DNA from: Sphingomonas sp. S1-29
GTDB lineage: Bacteria > Pseudomonadota > Alphaproteobacteria > Sphingomonadales > Sphingomonadaceae
Direction of reading: 5' to 3'
Length of the DNA stretch: 64,000 bases
Assembly: GCF_026167545.1 (NCBI RefSeq)
Contig: NZ_CP110678.1
Coordinates: 1,981,501-2,045,500 of the forward strand
The translations under genes were made by a program, and so were the position numbers. Positions within the stretch are counted from its first letter, which is position 1; every line of letters starts with the position of its first letter. This document shows positions 29,438-38,013 of the stretch, one piece after another. The notes under the pieces are model-generated. The model saw nothing but the letters and a program-made list of their open reading frames with translations. It was not told where the DNA came from and made no database searches.

Positions 29438-30142
29438 ATGACCGACGTCGATCGCCAGATCGCGCGCGCGTCCGAAGCGCTCGACCGGTCGCGCGAACGC
29501 TATGGCCAGGTGCGCGCGCGCGGCAAGCGCAAGCGCGAGGCCGAGGTGCTCAAGCGCGTTGGGCGGATCGCCGCCGCCGATGCCGCGATCATTATCGGCG
29601 CTCTGATCCTCAGCGCCTTCGTGCCGCTCGGGGTGGGCGGTGCGCTGCTGGTGATGGGGCTGCTGATCGCCGCGACCTTGTTGCTGGCGATCTTCCCCGT
29701 CGCCGCCGCGCCGACGCCGCAGCGGCTGGCCGAGACCCCGCTCAAGGCGCTGCCGCTCCAGACCGAGCAATGGCTGGAAACCCAGCGCCGCGCTTTGCCC
29801 GCCCCCGCGCAGACCCTGGTCGATTCGATCGGGGTGAAGCTCGAAACGTTGAGTCCGCAATTGGCGAACCTCGACGAACGCGAACCCGCCGCCGCCGAAG
29901 TCCGCAAGCTGGTCGCCGAACAGCTGCCCGAACTGCTCAACGGCTATGGCCGGGTGCCCGAACCGCTTCGCCGCACCGAGCGCAACGGCATCACCCCCGA
30001 CCAACAGCTCGTGAACGGGTTGCGCGTGATCGACGACGAGATCGCGCAGATGACCGCGCAATTGGCGCAGGGCGACCTCGACCTGCTCGCGACGCGCGGG
30101 CGGTATCTGCAGATCCGCTACCAGGGCGACGGCGAGGTTTGA
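29438..30142 (+). CDS. Membrane protein downstream of telA, XpaC-like candidate
   Basis: 234 residues from ATG 29438 (MTDVDRQIARASEALDRSRE); earlier codons come from the repeat. A charged N-terminal helix is followed by two adjacent transmembrane segments (about residues 44-65 DAAIIIGALILSAFVPLGVG and 67-88 LLVMGLLIAATLLLAIF), then a cytoplasmic helical domain to the C-terminus. In other bacteria TelA proteins sit beside XpaC-type two-span proteins; size, topology and position suggest the same pairing here, but I see no diagnostic XpaC motif. Confidence 0.75.
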   Translation: MTDVDRQIARASEALDRSRERYGQVRARGKRKREAEVLKRVGRIAAADAAIIIGALILSAFVPLGVGGALLVMGLLIAATLLLAIFPVAAAPTPQRLAETPLKALPLQTEQWLETQRRALPAPAQTLVDSIGVKLETLSPQLANLDEREPAAAEVRKLVAEQLPELLNGYGRVPEPLRRTERNGITPDQQLVNGLRVIDDEIAQMTAQLAQGDLDLLATRGRYLQIRYQGDGEV

Positions 30143-30149
30143 TCCGGCC

Positions 30150-30297
30150 CAACCCTCGCCTGCTTGCGGGAGAGGGAGCGAGACTTGGGGTCGCACTTGC
30201 GGCCCCTAGTCGCAGCGGCGAGGGTCTTCTGTTTGGCGGGCGGGCTTGAAATAAGAAGGCCCTCACCCAACCCTCTCCCGCAAGCGGGAGAGGGCTA
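30150..30297. repeat. Palindromic repeat (family A) cluster
   Basis: TGCTTGCGGGAGAGGG near 30155 and CCCTCTCCCGCAAGCGGGAGAGGG ending 30295, with GGCCCTCACCCAACC between. Lies between convergent genes and reaches the stop codon of the phosphatase gene. Confidence 0.8.
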
Positions 30298-31068
30298 AGA
30301 AGAAGAAGCTGCCCGCTCGCGTAAGCGTGCCACCGCCGCCGCGTGGATCGCGGGCGCGGTCGTCAGTACCCCGAAGGCGCGCGCGCGGGGGGTGTTGAAC
30401 GACAATGCGGCGCCGGTCGCGTCGGTCACCGCCGCCCCCGCCTCGCGCGCCAGCAACACCGCGGCGGCGATGTCCCATTCATTGCCCCAGCGCAGCGTCG
30501 CGAGCAGATCGGCCTGCCCCGCCGCGACCATCGCCATCCGCAGCGCGATCGAATTGGGCTTGGCCACCGTCACGAAGTCGCGATCGGCCTTGGGGAGCAC
30601 ATCGGCGGGCACGCGCGCGCCGCTGAGCGTTGCGTGATCGCTGGCCGCCAGTCGATCGGTGCCTTGGAACGCCCCCTGCCCTACTGCCGCATGCCAATGT
30701 TCGCCGCGCGCGGGTGCCGCAAGCACCCCAACCACCGGCTGGCCATCCTCGACCAGCGCCACCGATACGCACCACCCGGGCCGCCCGCGCAGATAATCGC
30801 GCGTGCCGTCGATCGGATCGACCACCCATAGCCGCCGCCGTCCCAGCCGATCCTCGTTGTCGGCGGTCTCCTCCGACAGCCAGCCGGCATCGGGCAGCAA
30901 CGCCATCAGCCGGTCGCGCAGCAAGCTGTTCACCGCCAGGTCGAGCTCGCACACCAACTGGCCGGGAGATTTTTCCCACTGGTCCATCGGCGTGCCGAAC
31001 CGCGCCATCGCCAGCGCGCCGGCCTCGGCCACGATCTCGCCGATCCGGGGGGCCAGGCCCTCAATCAC
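30295..31068 (-). CDS. Inositol monophosphatase family phosphatase, CysQ/HisN-like
   Basis: 257 residues from GTG 31068. Mg-dependent phosphatase signatures: LSEETADNEDR near residue 68, WVVDPIDGTRDYLRGRPGW near 80 (DPIDGT motif), and WGNEWDIAAAVLLAREAGAAVTD near 193. The family includes inositol monophosphatase, 3'(2'),5'-bisphosphate nucleotidase CysQ and histidinol-phosphatase HisN; the short sequence and DYLRGRPGWCVSVAL favour the CysQ side, without certainty. The start lies 8 nt inside the end of pmbA. The C-terminus (RERAASSS) abuts a palindromic repeat. Confidence 0.88.
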   Translation of the reverse strand: MIEGLAPRIGEIVAEAGALAMARFGTPMDQWEKSPGQLVCELDLAVNSLLRDRLMALLPDAGWLSEETADNEDRLGRRRLWVVDPIDGTRDYLRGRPGWCVSVALVEDGQPVVGVLAAPARGEHWHAAVGQGAFQGTDRLAASDHATLSGARVPADVLPKADRDFVTVAKPNSIALRMAMVAAGQADLLATLRWGNEWDIAAAVLLAREAGAAVTDATGAALSFNTPRARAFGVLTTAPAIHAAAVARLRERAASSS

Positions 31069-32395
31069 CCGCGACGGTCATCCCGTCGACGCGCAGCGTC
31101 GGCACGTTGATGCCATGGCGGAACACCAGGTCGCTCGCCGGGGTGATCGCGGCGAACATGTCCTTGAGGTTGCCCGCGATCGTGATCTCGGCGACCGGGC
31201 GGACGATCTCGCCATCCTCGATCAGGAACCCCGCCGCGCCGCGGCTATAGTCGCCGGTGACATGGTTGATCCCCTGGCCGATCAGCTCAGTGACGTAGAG
31301 CCCGCGCTTCACCTCGCCGAGCAGCGTCTCGCGCGGCAGCTTGCCCGCCGCCATATAGAGGTTGCTGGTCGACACCCCGCCGCCGCGCGAGGCATGGCCG
31401 GTGGGCTCGAGCCCGAGCTGGCGCGCCGAAGCGCTGTCGAGCAGCCAGGTCTCTAACATCCCCGCCTCGACCAGGATCGTCGGCGATACCGGCAGCCCCT
31501 CGCCGTCGAACGGCCTCGAGCGCAGCCCGCGCGGGCGGTGCGGATCATCATGGATATCGACGCCGGTCGCGAAGACCTGCTTGCCGAGCATGTCCTTGAG
31601 GAAGCTGGTGCCGCGGGTGATCGCGCCGCCCGCGATCGCGGCGATGAAATGGCCGAGCAGGCTCGACCCGACGCGCGGATCGAACACGATCGGCAGCGGA
31701 CCGCTGGGCAGCTTGATCGGGTTGAGCCGTGCCACCGCCTGCTGGCCCGCGCGCGTCCCCACCGATTCGGGCGATTCGAGCGCCGATTGGTAGCGCTGCG
31801 AATCATAGGCATAGTCGCGCTGCATCGCGCCGCCTTCGCCCGCGATCACGCTCGCCGACACGCCGTAATTGGTGGTGCGATAGGCCGAGGCGAAGCCGTG
31901 GCTGGTGGCGAGCGCGGTCACCGCCTCGCGCGCCGAGGCGCTGCCGCCTTCGCTGTTGGTGACCCCGGCGACCGCGCGCGCGGCGTCTTCGGCGGCCTGC
32001 GCGCGTGCCTTCAGCGCCTGCGGGTCCGATTCGCCGCCGTCCCACAGGTCGAGATCGGGAGCGTTGCCGCGCAGCAACCGGTCTTCGGGGGCAAGCCCCG
32101 CCCAGGGGTCTTCGGGCGCGAGCCGCGCCATCGCCACCGCGCGTTCGGCCAAGGCCGCGATCTCGTCGGGGTTGAAGCGCGACGACGACACGCTCGCCGA
32201 TCGCTTGCCGACGAAGACGCGCAGCGACAGCCCCTCGTCCTCCGAACGATCGACATCCTCGACCGCGCCGAGGCGGATCGACACTGCGGTCGAAGCATCG
32301 GCGGAAACGGTGGCATCGGCGGCGTCGGCACCGGCGGCGCGCGCGCGATCGACGGCATGGCACGCGGCATCGCGCGCTTGTTCGGGGGTCAACAT
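31061..32395 (-). CDS. pmbA: TldD/PmbA family metalloprotease subunit PmbA (TldE)
   Basis: 444 residues from ATG 32395 (MLTPEQARDAACHAV); a GTG at 32404 is also in frame. In E. coli, TldD-TldE processes modified peptides such as microcin B17 and degrades CcdA; PmbA/TldE lacks the catalytic zinc site itself. Typical features: SRFNPDEIAALAERAVAMAR near 80, GTRAGQQAVARLNPIKLPSG near 208, GHASRGGGVSTSNLYM near 335, and the C-terminal INHVTGDYSRGAAGFLIEDG. tldD is not in the window. Overlaps the downstream phosphatase by 8 nt and follows ubiA by 31 bp, suggesting the order ubiA-pmbA-phosphatase. Confidence 0.94.
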   Translation of the reverse strand: MLTPEQARDAACHAVDRARAAGADAADATVSADASTAVSIRLGAVEDVDRSEDEGLSLRVFVGKRSASVSSSRFNPDEIAALAERAVAMARLAPEDPWAGLAPEDRLLRGNAPDLDLWDGGESDPQALKARAQAAEDAARAVAGVTNSEGGSASAREAVTALATSHGFASAYRTTNYGVSASVIAGEGGAMQRDYAYDSQRYQSALESPESVGTRAGQQAVARLNPIKLPSGPLPIVFDPRVGSSLLGHFIAAIAGGAITRGTSFLKDMLGKQVFATGVDIHDDPHRPRGLRSRPFDGEGLPVSPTILVEAGMLETWLLDSASARQLGLEPTGHASRGGGVSTSNLYMAAGKLPRETLLGEVKRGLYVTELIGQGINHVTGDYSRGAAGFLIEDGEIVRPVAEITIAGNLKDMFAAITPASDLVFRHGINVPTLRVDGMTVAGD

Positions 32396-32426
32396 CGAAA
32401 GCACTTAGGAACGCAGATCGGGAACG

Positions 32427-33341
32427 TCAAAGATTGGCGGCGAATCCCAACGTCGCGCAGGCGAGGAACATCGCGAAGCCGGCAAAGCGGTTCGACCGGA
32501 AGCGTGCGAGCGCATTGGCACCGTCGGCGGGCCGCAGCGTCGCGACCTGCCAGCCCAAGTGCAGCGCGACCGGGACCAGCAGCGCGAGCGCGAGCGGATC
32601 GGCGAAGACCTGCCAGAACGCCGCGCCCCATAATGCGACCGCGGCGACGTAGAAGCCCGCAACGCCGGGCTTCACCCGCGCCCCCAGCGCCCGCGCCGAC
32701 GATCGCACCCCCACCAGCGCATCGTCCTCGACATCCTGCAGCGCATAGATGGTGTCGTAGCCGATCACCCAGGCGATGCTGCCGGCATAGAGCAGCAGCA
32801 TCGGCGCGAGCTGGCCGGTGTCCATCTCGACCCAGCCGACCAGCGCCGCCCAGGAAAATACCATGCCGAGCCACGCCTGCGGCCACCAGGTGATCCGCTT
32901 CATGAAGGGATAGGCGGCGACCAATGCGAGGCTGGCGACCGCGACGGCTTGCGCCTGCCATCGCAGTTGCAGGAGCACCACCAGGCCGATCGCGCACAAA
33001 GCGAGCAGCCAGGCCCATGCCGCCTTCGCCGACACCGCCCCCGAGGCGAGCGGACGGTTGCGCGTGCGCTCGACCTGCGCGTCGAGGTCGCGATCGACGA
33101 TATCGTTATAGACGCACCCCGCGCCGCGCATCGCGATGCTGCCTAGCAGGAACCACGCGAGCAAATCCCAGCGCGCGACCACCCCGCCGGCGAGCGCGAT
33201 CGCCCAGGCGCCGGGCCAGAACAACAGCCACCACCCGATCGGCCGATCGAAGCGCGCGAGCATCGCAAAGGGGCGCGCGGCGGCGGGCAACAGGCCGATC
33301 AGGCCGCGATGTTCGGTGTCGGGGACGATATGCGTGGTCAC
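32427..33341 (-). CDS. ubiA: 4-hydroxybenzoate polyprenyltransferase UbiA
   Basis: Integral membrane prenyltransferase of ubiquinone synthesis, joining 4-hydroxybenzoate with polyprenyl diphosphate. 304 residues from GTG 33341 (VTTHIVPDTEHRGL); the open frame upstream is repeat sequence. First aspartate motif YNDIVDRDLDAQVERTRNRP near residue 75; second YDTIYALQDVEDDALVGVRS near 198; about nine hydrophobic helices. The start is a judgement; MLARFDRP downstream is the usual conserved region. Heads a minus-strand group with pmbA and the phosphatase. Confidence 0.94.
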   Translation of the reverse strand: MTTHIVPDTEHRGLIGLLPAAARPFAMLARFDRPIGWWLLFWPGAWAIALAGGVVARWDLLAWFLLGSIAMRGAGCVYNDIVDRDLDAQVERTRNRPLASGAVSAKAAWAWLLALCAIGLVVLLQLRWQAQAVAVASLALVAAYPFMKRITWWPQAWLGMVFSWAALVGWVEMDTGQLAPMLLLYAGSIAWVIGYDTIYALQDVEDDALVGVRSSARALGARVKPGVAGFYVAAVALWGAAFWQVFADPLALALLVPVALHLGWQVATLRPADGANALARFRSNRFAGFAMFLACATLGFAANL

Positions 33342-33411
33342 GCGGGGTCTATTGCCCGGTTTGGGGCGTGCAAGCCACTGCTGTCCTATCGCTTCGGCCT
33401 GAGCACTGCTT

Positions 33412-33537
33412 CTCCCCTCCCTGGAAGGGAGGGGTCGGGGGTGGGTGGAGGCCTGGCGATACGGCACCGTTACTCCCGGCTCGGCCGTATCGCGAACACT
33501 CGACCCACCCCCAGCCCCTCCCTTTCAGGGAGGGGAG
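33412..33537. repeat. Palindromic repeat, family B, copy 2
   Basis: CCCCTCCCTGGAAGGGAGGG left end, GGGGGTGGGT, central GATACGG/CCGTATCG, ACCCACCCCC and CCCTCCCTTTCAGGGAGGGG right end. In the divergent ubiA/DUF2147 spacer. An intact reference copy for comparison with 61846-62030. Confidence 0.9.
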
Positions 33538-33613
33538 CAGGCAACGCGGAACCCTTGCCCGCGCCCACCCGTTCGAACCGATCACCGATGCAAACCCCAC
33601 CAAAGGAACCCCC

Positions 33614-34015
33614 ATGCTCAAACGCTTGAGCGCCATCGCCGCGCTCCTGCTCGCCGCGTCCCCGGCAGCGGCACAGCGTGCGCCCGATTGGTCGGGGGTG
33701 TGGCGCAACGCCGCCAACAGCGTCCATATCCGCGCGCAACGATGCGGGCGCGCGATGTGCGGCACCGTCATTTGGGCGAATGAAAAGGCAAAAGCCGACG
33801 TCGCCCGCGCCGGCGGCGACGAGCTTGTTGGCACCCAGTTGTTCCGCGATTTCGAATATGACGAAGGCGTCTGGTATGGCGAAGTCTTCGTCCCCGATCT
33901 TAGCCGGGCGTTCGAAGGCACCATCGAGCTTGCCGACCGCAACACCTTGGTCGGCACCGGATGCCTGTTCGGCAATTTCGGCTGTCGCGAGCAACGCTGG
34001 GTGCGGGTAAAGTGA
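33614..34015 (+). CDS. DUF2147-like secreted protein
   Basis: 133 residues from ATG 33614. Signal peptide MLKRLSAIAALLLAASPAAA, then WSGVWRNAANSVHIRAQRCG and MCGTVIWANEKAK, which is the start of the DUF2147 beta-barrel-like domain, ending GTIELADRNTLVGTGC and a C-terminal FGNFGCREQRWVRV. Four Cys in the mature part may form disulfides. Predicted periplasmic. Function unknown. Confidence 0.85.
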   Translation: MLKRLSAIAALLLAASPAAAQRAPDWSGVWRNAANSVHIRAQRCGRAMCGTVIWANEKAKADVARAGGDELVGTQLFRDFEYDEGVWYGEVFVPDLSRAFEGTIELADRNTLVGTGCLFGNFGCREQRWVRVK

Positions 34016-34071
34016 TCGCCCGGATGCTTGGGCGATTTGCAGCGCCGGGGAAGCGCCTCTAGCAGGGGCCG

Positions 34072-34815
34072 ATGCCCGCAACCCCCGCCTGGCCGCCCGA
34101 TTCCACCCCGCGCCTCTATGTCGAGCAACCGCTCGAGCTCGGCGCGCATCTGCGCATCGACGGCGCGCAGGCGCATTATCTCGCCGGGGTCATGCGGCTC
34201 AAGCCCGACGACCCGGTGCTGTTGTTCGACGATAGCAGCGGCGATTGGCTCGGCCTGGCGCGCGACGTGCGCAAGCGCGACCTGACGATCGAGATCACCC
34301 AGCATCTTCGCCCGCGCGAGCCGGTGCCCGACCTGTGGCTGTGCGTCGCGCCGATCAAGAAGGGGCGGATCGACTGGGTCGCCGAAAAGGCGTGCGAGCT
34401 CGGCGCGGCGCGGATGGTGCCGGTGTTGACGCGGCGAACGATCGTCGACCGGCTCAACCTCGATCGGCTGCGCGCGCACATGATCGAAGCCGCCGAACAA
34501 TGCGGTCGCACCGCGCTCCCCGACCTGGTCGAGCCGGTGAAGCTGGCGGCACTGCTGGCCGAGTGGCCGCCCGAGCGCGCACTGTTCTTCGCCGACGAAA
34601 GCGGCGGCGTACCGGCGTTCGCGGCGATGCGCGCGCATGCCGGGCAGGCGGCGATCCTGATCGGCCCCGAAGGCGGCTTCACCCCCGAGGAACGCGAGGC
34701 GATCCGCGCATTGCCGCAGGCGGTGGGGATAACGCTGGGGCCGAGGATCCTGCGCGCCGAAACCGCGGCGGCGGCGGCGCTGGCGGTGTGGATGGCCGCA
34801 GCCGGGGATTGGTAA
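34072..34815 (+). CDS. rsmE: 16S rRNA (uracil-1498-N3)-methyltransferase RsmE
   Basis: SPOUT-class methyltransferase that methylates N3 of U1498 in 16S rRNA. 247 residues. N-terminal PUA-like domain (RIDGAQAHYLAGVMRLKPDDPVLLFDD), IKKGRIDWVAEKACELGAAR near 100, VDRLNLDRLRAHMIEAAEQC near 130, and the knotted SAM-binding LIGPEGGFTPEEREAIRAL near 200, followed by GITLGPRILRAETAAAAAL. Start ATG 34072. Followed at 92 bp by the VUT transporter on the same strand. Confidence 0.95.
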   Translation: MPATPAWPPDSTPRLYVEQPLELGAHLRIDGAQAHYLAGVMRLKPDDPVLLFDDSSGDWLGLARDVRKRDLTIEITQHLRPREPVPDLWLCVAPIKKGRIDWVAEKACELGAARMVPVLTRRTIVDRLNLDRLRAHMIEAAEQCGRTALPDLVEPVKLAALLAEWPPERALFFADESGGVPAFAAMRAHAGQAAILIGPEGGFTPEEREAIRALPQAVGITLGPRILRAETAAAAALAVWMAAAGDW

Positions 34816-34907
34816 GTCCGCCGCGAGAACAACGCCCTTCTTACCCCCTCCCTGCAAGGGAGCTTAGGCTATTCCGCCGCGGGCTGCTTTGAGCTACCGC
34901 TGTCGCG

Positions 34908-35573
34908 ATGCACCCCACCTCCCCCGCGATCCCGCGCTCGCTATTTCTCTTCTCGATCTTCTATGGCGGCATGGTCTGCATCGCGGGCGTGCTCGGCAAC
35001 AAGCAGGTGGCCCTGGGGCCGCTCGCGGTCGAGGCGGGGATATTCGCCTTCCTGCTGCTGGTCGTCGTCTCGAGCGCGATCGCCGAGCTGCACGGCGCGA
35101 CCATCGCCAAGCATCTGGTGTGGTTCGGCTTCATCCCGCTGATCTTCTCGATCCTGCTGGTGCTGTTGGTGCTCCAGGTGCCCGCCTCGGCGAGCATGGA
35201 GCCCGAGCGGCTCGCGGCGTTCGAGCTGATGATGCGCGCGACCTGGCGGATCTGGATCGCGGGGATCATCGCCTATGGCGTGTCGCAGACGCTCAACGTC
35301 ACCTTGTTCGACGCGATGCGGCGCGGAAAGGGCGGATTGCTGTGGCTGCGCGCCGCGGCGGCGAGCGTGCTGTCGCAGATCGTCGATACGCTGATCTTCA
35401 TCTCGGTCGCCTTTTACGGCCTGTTCCCGATCGGCGAACTGCTGGTGGGGCAATTGCTGACCAAGGTGGTGCTGTCGATCGTGATGGTGCCGCCGCTGAT
35501 CTATCTGTTCGTCGGGCTGGGGCGGCGGCTGGACGGGCATCGCACTCTTTCCACAGCCGTTCGCCCTGAGTAG
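34908..35573 (+). CDS. VUT-family queuosine precursor transporter (YhhQ type)
   Basis: 221-residue inner-membrane protein with about six transmembrane helices. FYGGMVCIAGVLGNKQVALG near residue 18, FLLLVVVSSAIAELHGATIAK near 50, IIAYGVSQTLNVTLFDAMRR near 122 and QIVDTLIFISVAFYG near 158 match the COG1738 family, which takes up queuosine precursors such as preQ0/preQ1. Substrate by family only; no que genes are nearby. The last residues (STAVRPE) are translated from the left arm of a family D palindromic repeat. Confidence 0.9.
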   Translation: MHPTSPAIPRSLFLFSIFYGGMVCIAGVLGNKQVALGPLAVEAGIFAFLLLVVVSSAIAELHGATIAKHLVWFGFIPLIFSILLVLLVLQVPASASMEPERLAAFELMMRATWRIWIAGIIAYGVSQTLNVTLFDAMRRGKGGLLWLRAAAASVLSQIVDTLIFISVAFYGLFPIGELLVGQLLTKVVLSIVMVPPLIYLFVGLGRRLDGHRTLSTAVRPE

Positions 35574-35658
35574 GGGCTGAGCGAAGTCGAAGACCCACAT
35601 CGAAGGGGCCTTCGATACGCCGCTTCAACTCCGCTCAGCGGCACCTCAGGACGAACGG
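35557..35658. repeat. Palindromic repeat, family D, copy 2, overlapping the end of the transporter gene
   Basis: GCCGTTCGCCCTGAGTAG at the left and CTCAGGACGAACGG at the right, with CGAAG/CTTCG pairs inside. The transporter stop codon (35571-35573) lies within the left arm. Confidence 0.85.
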
Positions 35659-35669
35659 GTTTGACTGCC

Positions 35670-36569
35670 ATGACCGACCACGCCCCCGACCCCGCCATGC
35701 TCGCCAAGGCCGAGACGCTCACCGAAGCCCTGCCCTATCTGCAGCGCTATGCCGGCGCGACCTTCGTCGTGAAATATGGCGGGCACGCGATGGGCGATCC
35801 CGAGCTGCAGCGCGATTTCGCCGAGGATGTGGTGCTGCTCAAGGCGGTGGGGATCAACCCGATCGTCGTCCATGGCGGCGGCCCGCAGATCGGCGCGATG
35901 CTCAAGCGGCTGGGGGTCGAATCGCGCTTCGTCAACGGCCTGCGCGTCACCGACAAGGCGACCGCCGAGATCGCCGAAATGGTGCTGGCGGGCAGCATCA
36001 ACAAGGAAATCGTCGGCTGGATCGCCGCCGCCGGCGGCCGCGCGGTGGGGATTTCGGGCAAGGATGCCGGGCTGGTGATCGCCGAGAAGGTCAAGCGTAC
36101 CGAACCCGACCGCAATTCGGGGATCGAGCGCCATGTTGACCTGGGCTTTGTCGGCGAGCCGGTGACGGTCGATCCGTCGATCCTGCAGGTGCTCGCGGCG
36201 CAGAACGTGATCCCGGTGATCGCGCCGGTGGCCTTGGGCGCCGATGGCGAGACCTACAACATCAACGCCGACACGATGGCGGGGGCGATCGCGGGCGCGA
36301 TCGGGGCCAAGCGATTCTTTCTGCTGACCGACGTCGCCGGGGTGATGGACAAGGACCGCAACCTGCTGACCGACCTCAACCCGCAGCAGATCGCCGAACT
36401 CACCGCCGACGGGACGATCTCGGGGGGCATGATCCCCAAGGTCGAGACCTGCGTGAACGCGGTCGCGGCGGGGGTCGACGCCGCGGTGATCCTCGACGGG
36501 CGGGTGCCGCACGCGATGTTGCTCGAGATATTCACGCGGGGTGGTGCGGGGACGTTGGTGCGACGGTGA
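35670..36569 (+). CDS. argB: Acetylglutamate kinase ArgB
   Basis: Phosphorylates N-acetyl-L-glutamate in arginine synthesis. 299 residues from ATG 35670 ([17 protein letters not shown]); an in-frame TTG at 35661 adds three residues. Amino-acid kinase motifs: [12 protein letters not shown] near residue 33, [12 protein letters not shown] near 66, [17 protein letters not shown] near 91, [20 protein letters not shown] near 180, and [16 protein letters not shown] near 250. ATG is 12 bp from the right arm of the family D repeat. Confidence 0.96.
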   Translation: MTDHAPDPAMLAKAETLTEALPYLQRYAGATFVVKYGGHAMGDPELQRDFAEDVVLLKAVGINPIVVHGGGPQIGAMLKRLGVESRFVNGLRVTDKATAEIAEMVLAGSINKEIVGWIAAAGGRAVGISGKDAGLVIAEKVKRTEPDRNSGIERHVDLGFVGEPVTVDPSILQVLAAQNVIPVIAPVALGADGETYNINADTMAGAIAGAIGAKRFFLLTDVAGVMDKDRNLLTDLNPQQIAELTADGTISGGMIPKVETCVNAVAAGVDAAVILDGRVPHAMLLEIFTRGGAGTLVRR

Positions 36570-36583
36570 TCCGCTAGTTCCTC

Positions 36584-36709
36584 CCCCGCCAGGGGGAGGG
36601 GGACCGCCGCGAAGCGGTGGTGGAGGGGGCGGACTACCAACGACCGCTCGGGTCCGCCCCCTCCGTCAGCCCTTCGGGCTGCCACCTCCCCCTGGCGGGG
36701 GAGGATTGG
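36584..36709. repeat. Long composite palindrome between argB and yggT
   Basis: Ends CCTCCCCCGCCAGGGGGAGG and CCTCCCCCTGGCGGGGGAGG. Inside are hairpins ACCGCCGCGAAGCGGTGGT and CAGCCCTTCGGGCTG, and a central GGGGGCGGAC/GTCCGCCCCC pair. The architecture (outer stem with internal hairpins) resembles 60423-60560. Confidence 0.85.
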
Positions 36710-36778
36710 TGGGGACACCTTGCCCCGGCGCGGCGAAACCCGATATGACGGCATAGGTCGTAACGCGGAGAGCCAAGC

Positions 36779-37087
36779 TTGTTGATCCTGCTCGAAATCA
36801 TCCAGATGCTGATCACCATCGCGCGGTGGGTCATCATCATCCATATCGTGCTGTCGCTGCTCATCGCGTTCAACGTCATCAACACCAGCAATGATTTCGT
36901 CCGTTCGATCTGGAACGGGCTCGATGCGCTGACCGAGCCGGTCTATCGCCCGATCCGGCGGGTGTTGCCCGATTTCGGCTCGCTCGACCTGGCGCCGATG
37001 GTGGTGCTGATCGGGCTGTCGATCGTCGACATCATCGTCAGCCGGCTCGCCGCCAACATCGCGACCGGCGGCGCGGTGCCGCTTTAA
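36779..37087 (+). CDS. YggT family membrane protein
   Basis: 102 residues from TTG 36779 (or TTG 36782). Two to three membrane spans: LLEIIQMLITIARWVIIIHI, VLSLLIAFNVINT and the C-terminal LAPMVVLIGLSIVDIIVSRL. The conserved motif LDALTEPVYRPIRRVLPDFG near residue 55 is diagnostic. YggT proteins are tied to cation stress and cell-division or photosystem functions in different lineages; the role here is unknown. Followed by folD at 49 bp. Confidence 0.9.
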   Translation: MLILLEIIQMLITIARWVIIIHIVLSLLIAFNVINTSNDFVRSIWNGLDALTEPVYRPIRRVLPDFGSLDLAPMVVLIGLSIVDIIVSRLAANIATGGAVPL

Positions 37088-37136
37088 GCGATCGGTCGCT
37101 GGCGGCGCGGGCGACTAGCCTGTATGCCGCCGTTCC

Positions 37137-38012
37137 ATGACTGCAACGATCATCGACGGCAAAGCCGCCGCCGCCGCCCTGCGTGCCCGTGTCGGCGCGC
37201 TTGCCGAAGCCTTCACTGCCGATTCAGGGCGCAAGCCCGGCCTCGCGGTGGTGCTGGTGGGCGAGGATGCGGCCTCGTCGGTCTATGTCCGCAACAAGGG
37301 CAAGGCGACGCTCGCCGCCAACATGGCGAGCTTCGAACACCGCCTCCCCGCCGATACGTCGCAGGCCGAGCTGATCGCGCTGGTCGATACGCTCAACCGC
37401 GACGACAAGGTCGACGGCATCCTCGTCCAGCTGCCGCTGCCCGATCAGCTCGATGCGCAGGCGGTGCTCACGCGGATCGACCCCGAAAAGGATGTCGACG
37501 GCTTTCACCCGGTCAATGCCGGGCGGCTGGCGACCGGGCTCAACGGCTTCGTGCCGTGCACCCCGCTGGGTTGTTTGATGCTGCTGCGCGACCAATTGGG
37601 CGAGCTCAGTGGGCGCAACGCGGTGGTGATCGGCCGGTCGAACATCGTCGGCAAGCCGATGGCGGCGCTGCTCACCGCCGCCGATTGCACCGTGACGATC
37701 GCGCATTCACGCACGCGCAACCTCGCCGCCCATCTGGCGCATGCCGACATCGTCGTCGCCGCGGTGGGGCGCGCGAAGTTCGTCAAGGGCGAATGGATCA
37801 AGCCCGGCGCGACGGTGATCGACGTCGGCATCAACCGCACCGAAGACGGGCTGGTCGGCGATGTCGATTTCGAGGGCGCGGCCAGCGTCGCGGCGGCGAT
37901 CACCCCCGTCCCCGGCGGGGTCGGCCCGATGACGATCGCGTGCCTGCTGCGCAACACTTTGGTCGCCGCGCATCGCCGCACCGGCATCGTGCTCGACGCG
38001 CAAGCGATCTGA
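37137..38012 (+). CDS. folD: Bifunctional methylenetetrahydrofolate dehydrogenase/cyclohydrolase FolD
   Basis: Interconverts 5,10-methylene-, methenyl- and 10-formyl-tetrahydrofolate. 291 residues. Catalytic Tyr/Lys region [10 protein letters not shown] near residue 50, substrate site [13 protein letters not shown] near 97, [13 protein letters not shown] near 121, the NADP-binding [14 protein letters not shown] near 165, and the family hallmark [18 protein letters not shown] near 260. ATG 37137; marC begins one base after the stop, so the two are co-transcribed. Confidence 0.97.
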   Translation: MTATIIDGKAAAAALRARVGALAEAFTADSGRKPGLAVVLVGEDAASSVYVRNKGKATLAANMASFEHRLPADTSQAELIALVDTLNRDDKVDGILVQLPLPDQLDAQAVLTRIDPEKDVDGFHPVNAGRLATGLNGFVPCTPLGCLMLLRDQLGELSGRNAVVIGRSNIVGKPMAALLTAADCTVTIAHSRTRNLAAHLAHADIVVAAVGRAKFVKGEWIKPGATVIDVGINRTEDGLVGDVDFEGAASVAAAITPVPGGVGPMTIACLLRNTLVAAHRRTGIVLDAQAI

Positions 38013-38013
38013 C

